Source: Lacticaseibacillus chiayiensis (GTDB taxonomy: Bacteria; Bacillota; Bacilli; Lactobacillales; Lactobacillaceae). From it: a stretch of 64,000 bases of DNA. The notes under the pieces are model-generated. The model was not told the DNA's origin and did no database searches. It saw only the letters and a program-made list of their open reading frames with translations. The stretch covers positions 16,289 to 80,288 of the forward strand of contig NZ_MSSM01000026.1 in NCBI RefSeq assembly GCF_004123795.1. The letters run 5' to 3'. The position numbers were made by a program, and so were the translations under genes. Shown piece by piece: positions 33,188 to 42,415 of this stretch (position 1 is its first letter; each line of letters begins with the position of its first letter).

Positions 33188-34548
33188 TTAGGAATCTCCT
33201 ATGAATAAAGTGATTTTCAGCTGTTGGTTAATAACCGATTTTCTGATAAGGATATTTTTGTTTTGTTGCATGAGTTCATTGATGATGGACAAGCCATTGC
33301 CATGTCCGTCGCCCTTAGTCGTAAAGTCTTTCTTTTCAAGATCTGTCGGATTGAAGTCAGAACCGACATCGTTCATGACGCTGACTTCTAGGCCTTGCTT
33401 TAAGGCAATTAACGTGACGTCGAAGCGATGATGTTTAATTCTGACCGTTTCCTCTAGAGCATTGTCGATCAAAATGCCAAGCGCTCTGATAATGGCAAAA
33501 CCAAGGGCACTTTCTAGAGGGTGAATGACTCCCTCAGTTTGGACATTCATGATGACATTGTGATTCATTGATTCAGCCCATTTTAAATAAAGCAAGCTTT
33601 TTAAAGGATCACTTTTAATTGATGTGAAGGAACTTTTGCCTAATTCTGCTTGATTTAGCGATGCTTGTGCCCGCGAAAGGATGGCTTGGGTATCCGGTGA
33701 AATGGCCGCAGATGATTGCTGCAGAGACAGTTGAAGCGATGCTAACAGATTTTTGTAGTCGTGTAGAAGTTTGTTCGTGTTTTTTTGCTGTTGGCTCAAC
33801 GTGGTGTAGTACGCCCGCTGAGAGGCCTCGGCCCGCTTGATCCAGGTGAGTTCGACGTAGTAGCTAAACGACTTCAGAATCAAGAAAAGTGAATATAGGT
33901 TGATGATGACTGAAAGCGTATAGATACCAAGGAGAAGCAAGTCTAACATGACATCTATATTGACTAGGTTAGATATCGCCTCGAAGCAATAGAGCGAAAC
34001 GCATGTGGCACCCGTGTAAAGAATAATTGATTTCTGTAGATGATTTTGTTCTCTAATGAGTGTCCGAAACTGGTCAAGTTGTTTTTTCTTTTTGGTTATA
34101 AGCCATATCACAATTGCGGCAAATGTTGAAGTGAGGAGAAACGCGGTGCACACGCTAATTGAGGCCAGATGTTTTGAACCAGCTGCAGCAAAAGCTTTTA
34201 TGACGCAGGCTTGAATCGTGATGATAATAAGATTAACTTCCATAAATATGAAAATCCAAAACTTGTCAGAACTTGCATTGGTTCTGGACATATACCACGC
34301 ATACATTAAGAAAAAACCAATTTCTCCATAAGTTGATAAGGCCAAAGAGAGAGTTGAGCCAGTGATTGACCATAAAGCGACATATAGCGGACGAATGTGG
34401 CCAAAGAGAGAGTTGAGCCAGTGATTGACCATAAAGCGACATATAGCGGACGAATGTGGCCAAAGAAGATATGAGAAAGAATGCCAATACCAAAAACAAA
34501 GGTTGGCAAATTCATAAAAAAGTATATATGACTTTGAAGGATGACCAT
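33188..34548 (-). pseudogene. HPK10 sensor histidine kinase, frameshifted by a 59-bp tandem duplication
   Basis: PlnB/AgrC-type receptor kinase for the inducing peptide: six or so N-terminal membrane helices, the H-box LLHDYKN, the N-box LGILIDNALEE and the G-box DGHGNGLSII. The frame starting at ATG 34548 (GGGAG 8 nt upstream) runs into a perfect 59-bp direct repeat (34340-34457) and is shifted, stopping at 34306. Removing one copy gives exactly 434 codons with one continuous frame. A downstream ATG at 34432 reopens the correct frame but lies inside the repeat with no ribosome-binding site, and would lose the first helices. So the gene is broken or in an off state. Confidence 0.88.
34340..34466. 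repeat. 59-bp tandem duplication in the kinase gene
   Basis: Two perfect copies (34340-34398 and 34399-34457) and the first 9 bp of a third. The unit begins GGCCAAAGAGAGAGTTGAGC. 59 is not a multiple of three, so gain or loss of one unit switches the kinase frame. Confidence 0.93.
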
Positions 34549-34610
34549 ATCAAAAACTCCCATTTTCTTGAGAATAGGCCAAATTATTTTTGCGTTCGTG
34601 TCATCACACG

Positions 34611-34677
34611 ACGTTAATTGGCCAAAATACGACGTTAATTTTTGGTTGAACAATAGAGACGTTATGTATGGTAGTCT
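34611..34677 (+). promoter_or_regulatory. LytTR-type operator-promoter, site D (autoinduction)
   Basis: Two identical ACGACGTTAAT elements (cores 34611-34619 and 34632-34640), offset 21 bp, then TAGTCT (34672-34677) exactly 30 bp after the second core. It drives the inducing-peptide gene at 34717. It also lies 63 bp upstream of the divergent kinase gene. Confidence 0.82.
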
Positions 34678-34716
34678 TGTGTTATCAAAGATAAGTTGTC
34701 ATAGGGGGAAATTAAC

Positions 34717-34863
34717 ATGACTGAAAAGAAGAATGATCAGAAGAAAACAAATATTTCAGATCTCAGCTTGGCACAAATACGCGGAGGAGATCATCGCATT
34801 GTGGGAGAGGCATTTGTAAGTTTAAGGGGATGGCTAACCGATCTTCTTCAGGGGAAGCATTGA
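34717..34863 (+). CDS. Inducing peptide (pheromone) precursor
   Basis: A 48-residue precursor. The 24-residue leader MTEKKNDQKKTNISDLSLAQ-IRGG is a double-glycine leader and the mature peptide is 24 residues, starting DHRIVGEAF and ending LLQGKH. Its short, amphipathic, cationic nature, its position opposite the kinase gene and its strong autoinduction operator mark it as the quorum-sensing signal. GGGGGAAATTAAC precedes ATG 34717. In the complete circuit the C39 exporter (35172) would cleave and secrete it and the kinase (34548) would sense it. Confidence 0.85.
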   Translation: MTEKKNDQKKTNISDLSLAQIRGGDHRIVGEAFVSLRGWLTDLLQGKH

Positions 34864-35171
34864 AGTATAGGGAAAAGGTCGTGCGAGAAGCTGATCTGCT
34901 CCTTAAAAAAACAGGCAAGCCTCAGATAAACCGTTATTTATTAAATAAAAAGCAAATTGTGATTTTTGTTTAATATTAAATTATTTATCTTGGAATGCTA
35001 TTGATTCGTAGCAGAGTCATATTACCATAGATTTGTTTTTGTGGCAGTTAAGATGCTTAACTTTATAGTTCTATGAAAAAGGTTCAGCTCCGAGCAAACT
35101 TGTCGCATCTCTCTGCGAACTGTTGACGTTGCAGTCTTTACAATCTGAAATCCAATAAGGGGAGGCCGTGG
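34864..35171. other. Gap between pheromone and exporter genes
   Basis: No gene and no strong terminator seen; a short imperfect dyad TTAAG-ATG-CTTAA lies near 35050. The exporter may be read from promoter D or from an unseen promoter. Confidence 0.35.
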
Positions 35172-37364
35172 ATGTTCAAATACAAATTCAAACTAGGCCA
35201 AGCAACATACTACAAACGTCATTACACGCCTCAGGTGGATGAGCGTGATTGCGGCGTTGCGGCGCTTAATATGTTACTGAAGTTTCATAGGTCCGACTAT
35301 TCCCTTGCGCATTTACGGCAATTAGCCAAGACGGATCAGGAAGGAACAACAGCATTAGGCATTGTTCGGGCCGCCCAGGAACTTCATTTTGAAACCAAGG
35401 CAGTTAAGGCGGATATGACGTTGTTTGATTTAAATGATGCGCCATATCCGATCTTGGTGCATGTTTTGAAGCGTGGCGAGTTGTTGCATTATTATGTCGT
35501 GTTTAAGGCGACGAAGGATTATATCTTAATCGGTGATCCTGACCCTTCAGTCGCAATGACCTGGCTTTCAAAAGATGAGTTTGCCAAGGAGTGGTCGGGG
35601 GTGGCTATCTTTATTGCTCCTGAACCACAATATCAACCGCGCAAAGAGGACAAAGACAGCTTGTTTGCCTTCGTGCCGTTACTTGCGCGGCAAAAAGTGA
35701 TCATTGCCAATATTATTGTTGCGGCTTTGTTGCTCACGGTGATTAGTATTGTCGGGTCGTATTTTTTGCAATCGATTATTGATACCTATATTCCCAGTGC
35801 CATGCGGACAACCTTGGGCATGATCGCCAGTGGGCTGATTCTCGCTTACATTCTTCAATCTGTTTTGACGTATGGTCAGAACTTTTTGATGGCGGTTTTA
35901 GGCCAGCGGTTGTCGATTGACGTTATTTTGGGTTACGTTCGGCATCTGTATGAATTACCCATGTCTTTTTTTGCAACACGCCGGACAGGGGAGATTGTGT
36001 CGCGGTTTTCGGATGCCAATAAAATTATCGATGCCTTGGCGAATACGATCATGACCCTGTTTCTTGACGTTTGGATCGTGCTTATTTTAGGCATTGTTCT
36101 AGGCATTCAAAATACCACGTTGTTCCTGGTGTCCTTAATTGCGGTGCCTTGTTACTTGGTGATTGTTTTCGCGTTTCAACGTCCTTTCAATCGGCTGAAT
36201 CAAGAGACAATGGAAAGCAATGCCATTTTGAGTTCATCAATTATTGAGGATCTAAACGGTATTGAGACCATTAAGTCGCTGACAGGCGAAAAAGTCAGTT
36301 ATGAGCGGGTTGACCGTGAATTCGTCACGTATTTAAAAAAGTCATTCAATTACACGAAAGCCGACCAGCTTCAACAAGCTATCAAAGGGTTGCTGAAACT
36401 CGTCTTGAATGTGGTGGTGTTGTGGATTGGGGCGAGTCTGGTGATGGCGAACAAGATGAGCTTGGGGCAGATGCTGACGTTCAATGCCTTGCTGTCATAT
36501 TTCACCAATCCGTTAGAAAGTATCATTAACTTGCAACCTAAATTACAAATGGCCAAGGTGGCGAATAATCGGCTGAATGAGGTTTATTTGGTTGAATCTG
36601 AGTTTAAAGAACAGCGCCATCTGACCGATCGCCGCCTGATCGATGGTGCCATCAACGTGCATGATGTTTCCTTTAAATACGGGTTTGGTCAGGATATTTT
36701 GAAGCATGTCCATCTTGAAGTGCCCGCAAACGCTAAATACACGATTGTTGGGATGAGTGGGTCAGGCAAGTCAACGTTGGCCAAATTATTAGTCGGCTTT
36801 TACCCGATCGATACAGGCAAGGGAAAAATCACCTTTAATGGCGCGCAGATTAATGATGTGGCGCTCACGACGCTGCGGCAATATATCGAGTATGTGCCGC
36901 AAGAGCCGTTTATTTTTTCCGGATCGGTGATGGAAAACTTAACGTTAGGCAGTCGTGCCGATTTGACGCAGGCGCAACTTGAAGACGCATGTGCCGTTGC
37001 GGAGATTGCCACGGATATTATGAATTTGCCGCAAATGTGGCAGACCAAGCTCACGGAAAGCGGGAGCATTTTATCAGGCGGTCAGAAGCAGCGCTTGGCG
37101 ATTGCACGGGCGTTGTTATCGCCGGCCAAAGTGCTGATTTTTGATGAGTCGACTAGCAGTCTGGATACCATCACGGAGCGGCGGATTGTGGATCGGTTGT
37201 TGGCGATGGAAGATCGAACCATTATTTTTGTTGCCCATCGACTCACAATTGCGGCCAAAACCGAACAGATTGTCGTCATGAATCATGGCGAAATTGTCGA
37301 GCAAGGCAATCACGCAGAACTGCTGGCCAAACAAGGCTATTATGCGCGGCTGGTGAGTGAATGA
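35172..37364 (+). CDS. Bacteriocin/pheromone ABC exporter with C39 peptidase domain
   Basis: Bifunctional maturation transporter of 730 residues. The N-terminal C39 cysteine protease (Cys27 in DERDCG, His106, Asp122) cuts leaders after GG. Six membrane helices follow (about 170-450), then the ATPase with Walker A GMSGSGKST, LSGGQKQR and Walker B VLIFDES. It would process every GG-leader peptide in the island. AAGGGGAGG precedes ATG 35172. The accessory gene starts 12 bp downstream. All catalytic residues are present, so export should work even though the kinase is broken. Confidence 0.95.
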   Translation: MFKYKFKLGQATYYKRHYTPQVDERDCGVAALNMLLKFHRSDYSLAHLRQLAKTDQEGTTALGIVRAAQELHFETKAVKADMTLFDLNDAPYPILVHVLKRGELLHYYVVFKATKDYILIGDPDPSVAMTWLSKDEFAKEWSGVAIFIAPEPQYQPRKEDKDSLFAFVPLLARQKVIIANIIVAALLLTVISIVGSYFLQSIIDTYIPSAMRTTLGMIASGLILAYILQSVLTYGQNFLMAVLGQRLSIDVILGYVRHLYELPMSFFATRRTGEIVSRFSDANKIIDALANTIMTLFLDVWIVLILGIVLGIQNTTLFLVSLIAVPCYLVIVFAFQRPFNRLNQETMESNAILSSSIIEDLNGIETIKSLTGEKVSYERVDREFVTYLKKSFNYTKADQLQQAIKGLLKLVLNVVVLWIGASLVMANKMSLGQMLTFNALLSYFTNPLESIINLQPKLQMAKVANNRLNEVYLVESEFKEQRHLTDRRLIDGAINVHDVSFKYGFGQDILKHVHLEVPANAKYTIVGMSGSGKSTLAKLLVGFYPIDTGKGKITFNGAQINDVALTTLRQYIEYVPQEPFIFSGSVMENLTLGSRADLTQAQLEDACAVAEIATDIMNLPQMWQTKLTESGSILSGGQKQRLAIARALLSPAKVLIFDESTSSLDTITERRIVDRLLAMEDRTIIFVAHRLTIAAKTEQIVVMNHGEIVEQGNHAELLAKQGYYARLVSE

Positions 37365-37376
37365 GGAGGCGGGGCG

Positions 37377-38756
37377 ATGATTGATCTAAAAAAATTAGCG
37401 ACAACCGAGTTTTATAACCATCGCTACCGTAACTTTTCAACCCTGATCATTCTGCCGACAGCGGTTCTGTTTTTGCTGCTGTTACTGTTCTTGGTATTTG
37501 CTAAAAGGGAGGTGACGGTTCGGACGGTTGCCGAGATTGCGCCGGTCAAAGCTGCGGTGAAGATTCAAGGCACAGCCGCAAATCGGATTGTGACGAATCA
37601 CATGAAGGAAGGCAGGCGGGTCAGGCGAGGCGACACGTTGTTGGTTTATCACGATGTCGCCAATCCTGCCCAGTTGAAGGTGTTGACGCAGCAATTGGCA
37701 ACTTTGAAGGATCAAAAAGCGCAGTTGGAGACCCTCAATCAGAGTGTTACTGCCAATAAGGATCTGTTTAAAAGTGCGGACAAGTACGGCTACCAACAAC
37801 AAGTACGTGATTATCTCAATCAACGGCGGGTTTTTGAGCTGGAATCAGATGTTGTTCATGCAACCCAAAGTGTAGCGGATGCTAAGAACAAAGAAATCGA
37901 CCAGTTGCTGCGGACAAGTATGCAGGCGAGTGAAGCGAAAATAGCAGCGATTCGCGACGCCCAACAGGCTATCCGCACTGATCAGCCGTTAAAAGCCGAT
38001 CATGTTTACCATTATCTTTATGTGCAATATCAAGCTGAAGTCAAAAATATGGATGCCGCCAATCTCGCCAGTTTGAAGGGCCAGTATCAATCCCAGCTGC
38101 AAAATCTGCTGGCAACCGAAAAAGAGACACTGGCTTCACTGAACACGCAACGTGCGAATCAGAAGCAAGCCGATGGTTCGGCACAGCAAACGGGTCAAAA
38201 CGAGGCAAAACTGGCTTCGTTGCAAAGTGAGCTGCAGCAAACCATTGCTGCGGAGCAAGTGAAAATTCAACAAGGCATTCAAGAAGGCGAAGCAAAACTG
38301 ACGGCACTTAAAGACGGACGCCAGCAATATCAGGTCAAAGCCCCAGCTAGCGGTGTTCTACATCTTGAGGCAGCTTTAAGTGGCAACAAGTATATCCCGA
38401 CCGGCACCGTTTTGGCCCAGATTCTGCCGGACTTGGCCAAGCAACAAGAAGCTGATTTGAAGCTGGCGGTTTCACCAGCGGAAGTCATGAGCTTGAAACG
38501 TGGACAAACCGTTCGCTTGCGGATTGCCAGAAACGTGCCGACACCGATGGCCGTGACGGGTCGAATTTATGCCGTTGACGTGGCCCCGACTGTGAATCCT
38601 AAAACCGGCAACTTCTTTAAAGTACAGGCGCGGGTGCATCTGTCCAAAGCACAGCGTCGATCACTTTATTATGGTATCGGCGGTGAAGCAAGCGTCATTA
38701 CTGGAACAAAGACTTATTGGCAGTATTTTGCGGATAAAATGTTTAATCGGCAGTGA
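37377..38756 (+). CDS. Bacteriocin exporter accessory protein (HlyD/MesE-like)
   Basis: Membrane-fusion-type protein of 459 residues needed with the C39 exporter. It has one N-terminal membrane helix (about residues 22-44), a long coiled-coil region rich in Gln, Ala and Glu (about 100-320), and a C-terminal beta domain (YQVKAPASGVLHLEAALSG onward). GAGGAGG lies upstream of ATG 37377. It is co-transcribed with the exporter. Length and order match LcnD/MesE/PlnH relatives. Confidence 0.92.
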   Translation: MIDLKKLATTEFYNHRYRNFSTLIILPTAVLFLLLLLFLVFAKREVTVRTVAEIAPVKAAVKIQGTAANRIVTNHMKEGRRVRRGDTLLVYHDVANPAQLKVLTQQLATLKDQKAQLETLNQSVTANKDLFKSADKYGYQQQVRDYLNQRRVFELESDVVHATQSVADAKNKEIDQLLRTSMQASEAKIAAIRDAQQAIRTDQPLKADHVYHYLYVQYQAEVKNMDAANLASLKGQYQSQLQNLLATEKETLASLNTQRANQKQADGSAQQTGQNEAKLASLQSELQQTIAAEQVKIQQGIQEGEAKLTALKDGRQQYQVKAPASGVLHLEAALSGNKYIPTGTVLAQILPDLAKQQEADLKLAVSPAEVMSLKRGQTVRLRIARNVPTPMAVTGRIYAVDVAPTVNPKTGNFFKVQARVHLSKAQRRSLYYGIGGEASVITGTKTYWQYFADKMFNRQ

Positions 38757-38870
38757 CAAGTGTGCCAATCTTTTTGGATTAAATCAGCAGAAGTTGTGCT
38801 AAAATAATGAATGTTTCGTTTCATTTTTCAAACCGAAATATTCCTATGAAAAGAAGGATTGGCACAAGTT

Positions 38871-40226
38871 ATGACGTCAAAAAATGATCAGGCGGCGCAA
38901 GGGAATCCACCGCTTTCAGAAAAACATCATATGCAGATTCCTTGGTATGACGTCATCGTCAGCGAAGAACGCCAGGCGGATCATGCCACGCTGGAGGAGC
39001 GAGCATCACTGGTTGGCCGGGTTGGCATTATGTTGTTGGCATGCGGAACAGGGGCGTGGCGCGTTCGAGAAGCAATGAACACTGTGGCGCGGGCCTTAAG
39101 GATGTCGTGTTCGGCTGACATTGGTTTGATTTCGTTGTCGTATACCTGTTTTAGCAATAACCACACTTATTCCGAGGTGTTGTCATTGCCGAAAAGTGGT
39201 GTGAATACGGACAAGTTGGATGCGTTGGAACGGTTCGTACGTGAGTTTGATGCGCAGTATGCTAAAGAAACGGTACGAGATATTCATCACAGGCTTGATC
39301 AGATTCAGAAAATGTCTGGCAACTATGATCCGCTTCGAGCAGGTCTTGCAGCGGCTTTTGCCTGTTGTGCCTTCGTTTTCCTGCTTGGAGGCGGTCCGAG
39401 TGAGATGATTTGTTGTTTTGTCGGTGCGGGTATCGGTAACTGGCTACGTGAGATCATGATTCGGCGTAATTGGACCTTGCTGGCATGTATTGGCGTCAGC
39501 GTCGCGGTTGCCTGTTTGGTGTACTTTATCGTTTTCCGTGGTTTGGAAATGAGCTTGGGGATTGCAGCGCGGCATGAAGCCGGGTATATCGGCGCCATGC
39601 TGTTCGTGATTCCGGGTTTTCCGTTTATTACCAGTATGCTGGATATTTCTAAACAGGATATGCGTTCAGGCATGGAGCGATTGTTGTATGCGTTGATGAT
39701 CACGATTGTTGCGTCGCTGGTTGGTTGGTTAGTGGCCATGGTGGTGCATTTACGTCCGGAGAATTTTGTTAATTTAGGCCTTAATCCGGTGTTGCTGCTG
39801 GTTTTCCGACTCATAGCCAGTTTCTGCGGGGTGTTCGGTTTCTCTGTGATGTTCAATAGTCCGCGACGCATGGCGGTGCAGGCAGGCTTGATTGGCGCCG
39901 TGGCCAACACATTACGTCTTGAGTTGGTTGACTTAAACACGATTCCGCCAGCTGCTGCAGCATTTATCGGTGCCTTGGTGGCAGGCCTAATTGCGTCGGC
40001 GATTAATCGCGTCGATGGCTATCCGCGCATTTCGCTGACGGTGCCTTCAATCGTGATCATGGTGCCAGGCCTGTATATTTATCGCGCTGTGTATAATATC
40101 GGCCTCAACAATATTGGGGTCGGTGCCGAATGGATGACTCGCGCGGCACTCATCATTATGTTTTTACCGCTGGGATTATTCACGGCCCGCCTGCTCATGG
40201 ATTCGCGGTGGCGGCAAAGCGACTGA
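38871..40226 (+). CDS. ThrE-family threonine/serine exporter
   Basis: Membrane protein of 451 residues that fuses the two ThrE domains: an N-terminal soluble region plus helices (DUF1212-like, with GxGAWRVREAMNTVARAL) and a C-terminal DUF3815-like helix bundle. About ten membrane segments are seen. These proteins export small neutral amino acids or peptides. The start is taken as ATG 38871; a TTG at 38859 is too near the Shine-Dalgarno. It lies after the bacteriocin exporter genes but is a housekeeping-type gene, so it probably marks the edge of that operon. A terminator follows. Confidence 0.85.
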   Translation: MTSKNDQAAQGNPPLSEKHHMQIPWYDVIVSEERQADHATLEERASLVGRVGIMLLACGTGAWRVREAMNTVARALRMSCSADIGLISLSYTCFSNNHTYSEVLSLPKSGVNTDKLDALERFVREFDAQYAKETVRDIHHRLDQIQKMSGNYDPLRAGLAAAFACCAFVFLLGGGPSEMICCFVGAGIGNWLREIMIRRNWTLLACIGVSVAVACLVYFIVFRGLEMSLGIAARHEAGYIGAMLFVIPGFPFITSMLDISKQDMRSGMERLLYALMITIVASLVGWLVAMVVHLRPENFVNLGLNPVLLLVFRLIASFCGVFGFSVMFNSPRRMAVQAGLIGAVANTLRLELVDLNTIPPAAAAFIGALVAGLIASAINRVDGYPRISLTVPSIVIMVPGLYIYRAVYNIGLNNIGVGAEWMTRAALIIMFLPLGLFTARLLMDSRWRQSD

Positions 40227-40254
40227 GCGTTTGTTAACTGAATAAGTAGCACGC

Positions 40255-40293
40255 AAAACAACCCCATTTCGTCCAGCAAAATGGGGTTGTTTT
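40255..40293. terminator. Bidirectional terminator after the ThrE-type gene
   Basis: Perfect 15-bp stem AAAACAACCCCATTT/AAATGGGGTTGTTTT. The sequence up to the next stop at 40529 shows no gene. Confidence 0.9.
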
Positions 40294-40528
40294 ATTGATT
40301 GTTTGAATAATTTGATTTGTTAGCAATGCAACAAATCGTTAGGTTGCAATAGCGCTGTTGCGGAAGAAAGCTGCCGGCAGCGATTGGCGTGATGCACGAA
40401 GCTGTTGTTGTCTGGGTAATGGGTGATCTGGCCTTGATCACACCCGGACAACTTGTAAAAGTCCTCTTACATCTATATAAATCGGTGGGACAGTGGTTTT
40501 GACAACCTTAATCAGACCCCTGGCAATT

Positions 40529-41503
40529 TTACCATTCATACCCAACCGGATTTTTGATGAGGCGATCATAAACATCTTTGACGACCGCCATTTGTTCAGG
40601 TGTTAGTGCAAGCTCATCGGCGGCGACGGTATTGCGTTCGATCTGGGTCGGATTGCTGGCACCGGGGATGACGGCTGAAACTGCGTCATACATCAGGATA
40701 AAACGCAGGGCGGTCGCGGCAAGATTGTCTGAACCAAGACGTTCTTTAAGCTCGCGCGCAGCTTTCACGCCGGTCAGATAATCAACGCCGGAGAAGGTTT
40801 CGCCTTTGCTAAAGTGTTCGCCATGGCGGTTGTTAGCGCGTTGATCAGTTGGCGCAAACTTGGTATTTTCATCAAACTTGCCTGTCAACAAGCCACTTAC
40901 CAATGGAAAACGGGCGAGAATGCCAACATTATGCTGCTTAGCCAGCGGGAAGAACGTTTCAGCCGGGCGCAAGCGGAACATGTTGAAAATGACTTCCACC
41001 ACCGCCGTGTCATAGTCCAAGGCTTTGATGCCTTCCTCAGATCGTTCAATGCTGACACCATAATGCCGAATCTTGCCGGCTTTTTGCAAAGCATCGAGCG
41101 CAAAGAAAGTTTCCGGCTAGTAGACTTGCATTGGCGGGCAGTGTAACAAAACAATATCCAAGCTGTCCAGGCTCATAATTTGCAGTGATTCATCGACATA
41201 ACGGCGCACATGGTCAGGGTCAAAATGCTTGGCCGTCAGTGGCTCCTCTTTGCGGCCGATTTTGGTCGTAAAATGAACATCCGGATGTTGTTTGACAAAA
41301 GCGCCAACCATCTTTTCGCTTTCGCCGTTTTGATAACCATCGGCAGTACCGAAGAAGTTGACGCCATGATCATAAGCCTCTGCCAATGTTTCGCGAGCAA
41401 CTTTGGCATTAAACGGAGCACCTCATTAGCCACCTAATTGCCAAGTGCCAAGGGAAACTTCACTGACTTTGTAGCCGGTTTTGCCTAATAAACGATATTT
41501 CAC
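40529..41503 (-). pseudogene. Aldo/keto reductase with three in-frame stop codons
   Basis: The minus-strand frame from GTG 41503 (AAGGGAT upstream) reads KYRLLGKTGYKVSEVSLGTW and continues as a normal aldo/keto reductase for 325 codons to 40529. It is interrupted by TAA-TGA at 41428-41423 and by TAG at 41119-41117. The reading frame is otherwise unbroken, without indels, and holds the Asp/Tyr (FFGTADGYQNGES), Lys (HFTTKIGR) and His (IVLLHCPP) catalytic motifs. This pattern means recent inactivation by point mutations. It belongs to the oxidoreductase group annotated as YcsN/Tas-like. Confidence 0.85.
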
Positions 41504-41750
41504 TTGAAAGATCCCTTCTTAACTTGAATGCAACTTTCGATTTTGTGGTGCAAACGCTGATTAAAAATAAATCGCATTGCTTTGGTAGCTATTCATTGCA
41601 GTCTGGTTCGCCTCCCAAAACTTCAAGAAACAAGACATAACACCATTTCAACTTTACAAATAATTTTGTGCCAATGCAATACAGCTCTGACGAGGTTGAT
41701 CACCTGAGGACTAAGGCGTTCTGGACAGCTACCATAATTGGACATTCAAA
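41504..41750. other. Intergenic region, nothing recognised
   Basis: No gene or repeat seen between the reductase pseudogene and the terminator of the minus-strand bacteriocin unit. Confidence 0.4.
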
Positions 41751-41780
41751 AACCCACCGCAATAAAATCTGCGATGGGTT
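41751..41780 (-). terminator. Terminator of the minus-strand bacteriocin unit
   Basis: On the minus strand AACCCATCGCA pairs with TGCGGTGGGTT (one G-U/mismatch position) and ends in TTTTT. Confidence 0.75.
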
Positions 41781-41796
41781 AGCTTTTGAACAAGGC

Positions 41797-41973
41797 TTAC
41801 GTTTTCTTGTCGGATAGATATCCTGAGATCCAAACAATAAGGAAACAAGAGAGTCCCGTAAGCAAGTTTCTAAAAACTTGAAAGTGACCGCCTAAAAATA
41901 AATCAACCCCAAAAAGAAAGACTGTGAGAAAACAAGCGCTGATGAGGGCTTCTTTTGCGTTCACTACAAGCAT
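41797..41973 (-). CDS. Small membrane protein, probable immunity for the 42167 bacteriocin
   Basis: A 58-residue protein (from ATG 41973) with two hydrophobic segments (about residues 10-27 and 36-50) and the end YLSDKKT. Its start overlaps the bacteriocin stop: ATG 41973 is inside the last codons, and a GTG at 41964 overlaps the stop as TAGTG. Either way it is coupled to the bacteriocin. A terminator follows. Position and topology suggest immunity; the family is not recognised. Confidence 0.6.
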   Translation of the reverse strand: MLVVNAKEALISACFLTVFLFGVDLFLGGHFQVFRNLLTGLSCFLIVWISGYLSDKKT

Positions 41974-42167
41974 TCACTCCAGAAAGCTGCACCACCTGCG
42001 ATGAGCATACCAGGAAGCGAGGTAATTGAGGCACCGATCATGGAACCGGCGACGCTCAAGATGCACTTCTGTTGCTTCCAACTTAGATCTTTCCAATAGA
42101 TGGGCTTGCCCTTTCCACCATGGATTGTGCTTAGTTCGTTGACGGTCAGTTCTGTTAAATTATTCAT
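41964..42167 (-). CDS. Class II bacteriocin precursor on the minus strand
   Basis: A 67-residue precursor. The 18-residue leader MNNLTELTVNELSTIHGG is a clear double-glycine leader. The mature 49 residues start KGKPIYWKDLSWKQQK, then hold a Gly/Ala-rich hydrophobic helix and two cysteines (KQQKCIL and WSECL near the very end), which could form a disulfide. GGAGG lies 7 nt upstream of ATG 42167. It has its own strong LytTR operator-promoter (site E) and an immunity-like gene behind it, so it is a self-contained single-peptide unit of the regulon. Confidence 0.85.
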   Translation of the reverse strand: MNNLTELTVNELSTIHGGKGKPIYWKDLSWKQQKCILSVAGSMIGASITSLPGMLIAGGAAFWSECL

Positions 42168-42238
42168 ATGAAATCCTCCCAAAAATCTTTTTCGTCTTTA
42201 CTTCTTCTGCAAATAGCAAAGGGCCCTTTGCTATTCTA

Positions 42239-42305
42239 AGAATAAAACATCTAAACTGGATTGTGGCAAAATTAAAATAAACGTCGGGTTTTCTCAAATA
42301 AACGT
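42239..42305 (-). promoter_or_regulatory. LytTR-type operator-promoter, site E
   Basis: Minus strand: two ACGTTTATTT elements (42305-42296 and 42284-42275), offset 21 bp, then TATTCT (42244-42239) exactly 30 bp after the proximal core. It drives the bacteriocin at 42167. Confidence 0.82.
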
Positions 42306-42415
42306 TGTGTTATTTTTTATTTTTGAAAAGCCTGCATTGCTTCTCTGCAAACCAGTGATGCATTGTTCCAAAAACGCTGACATGTTACACTGCATTCATC
42401 CAATGAGGTGACGAA

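Noticed and set aside
33188..34432. Functional kinase started at ATG 34432
   Set aside because: The ATG is inside the duplicated unit, has no Shine-Dalgarno and loses the first membrane segments.
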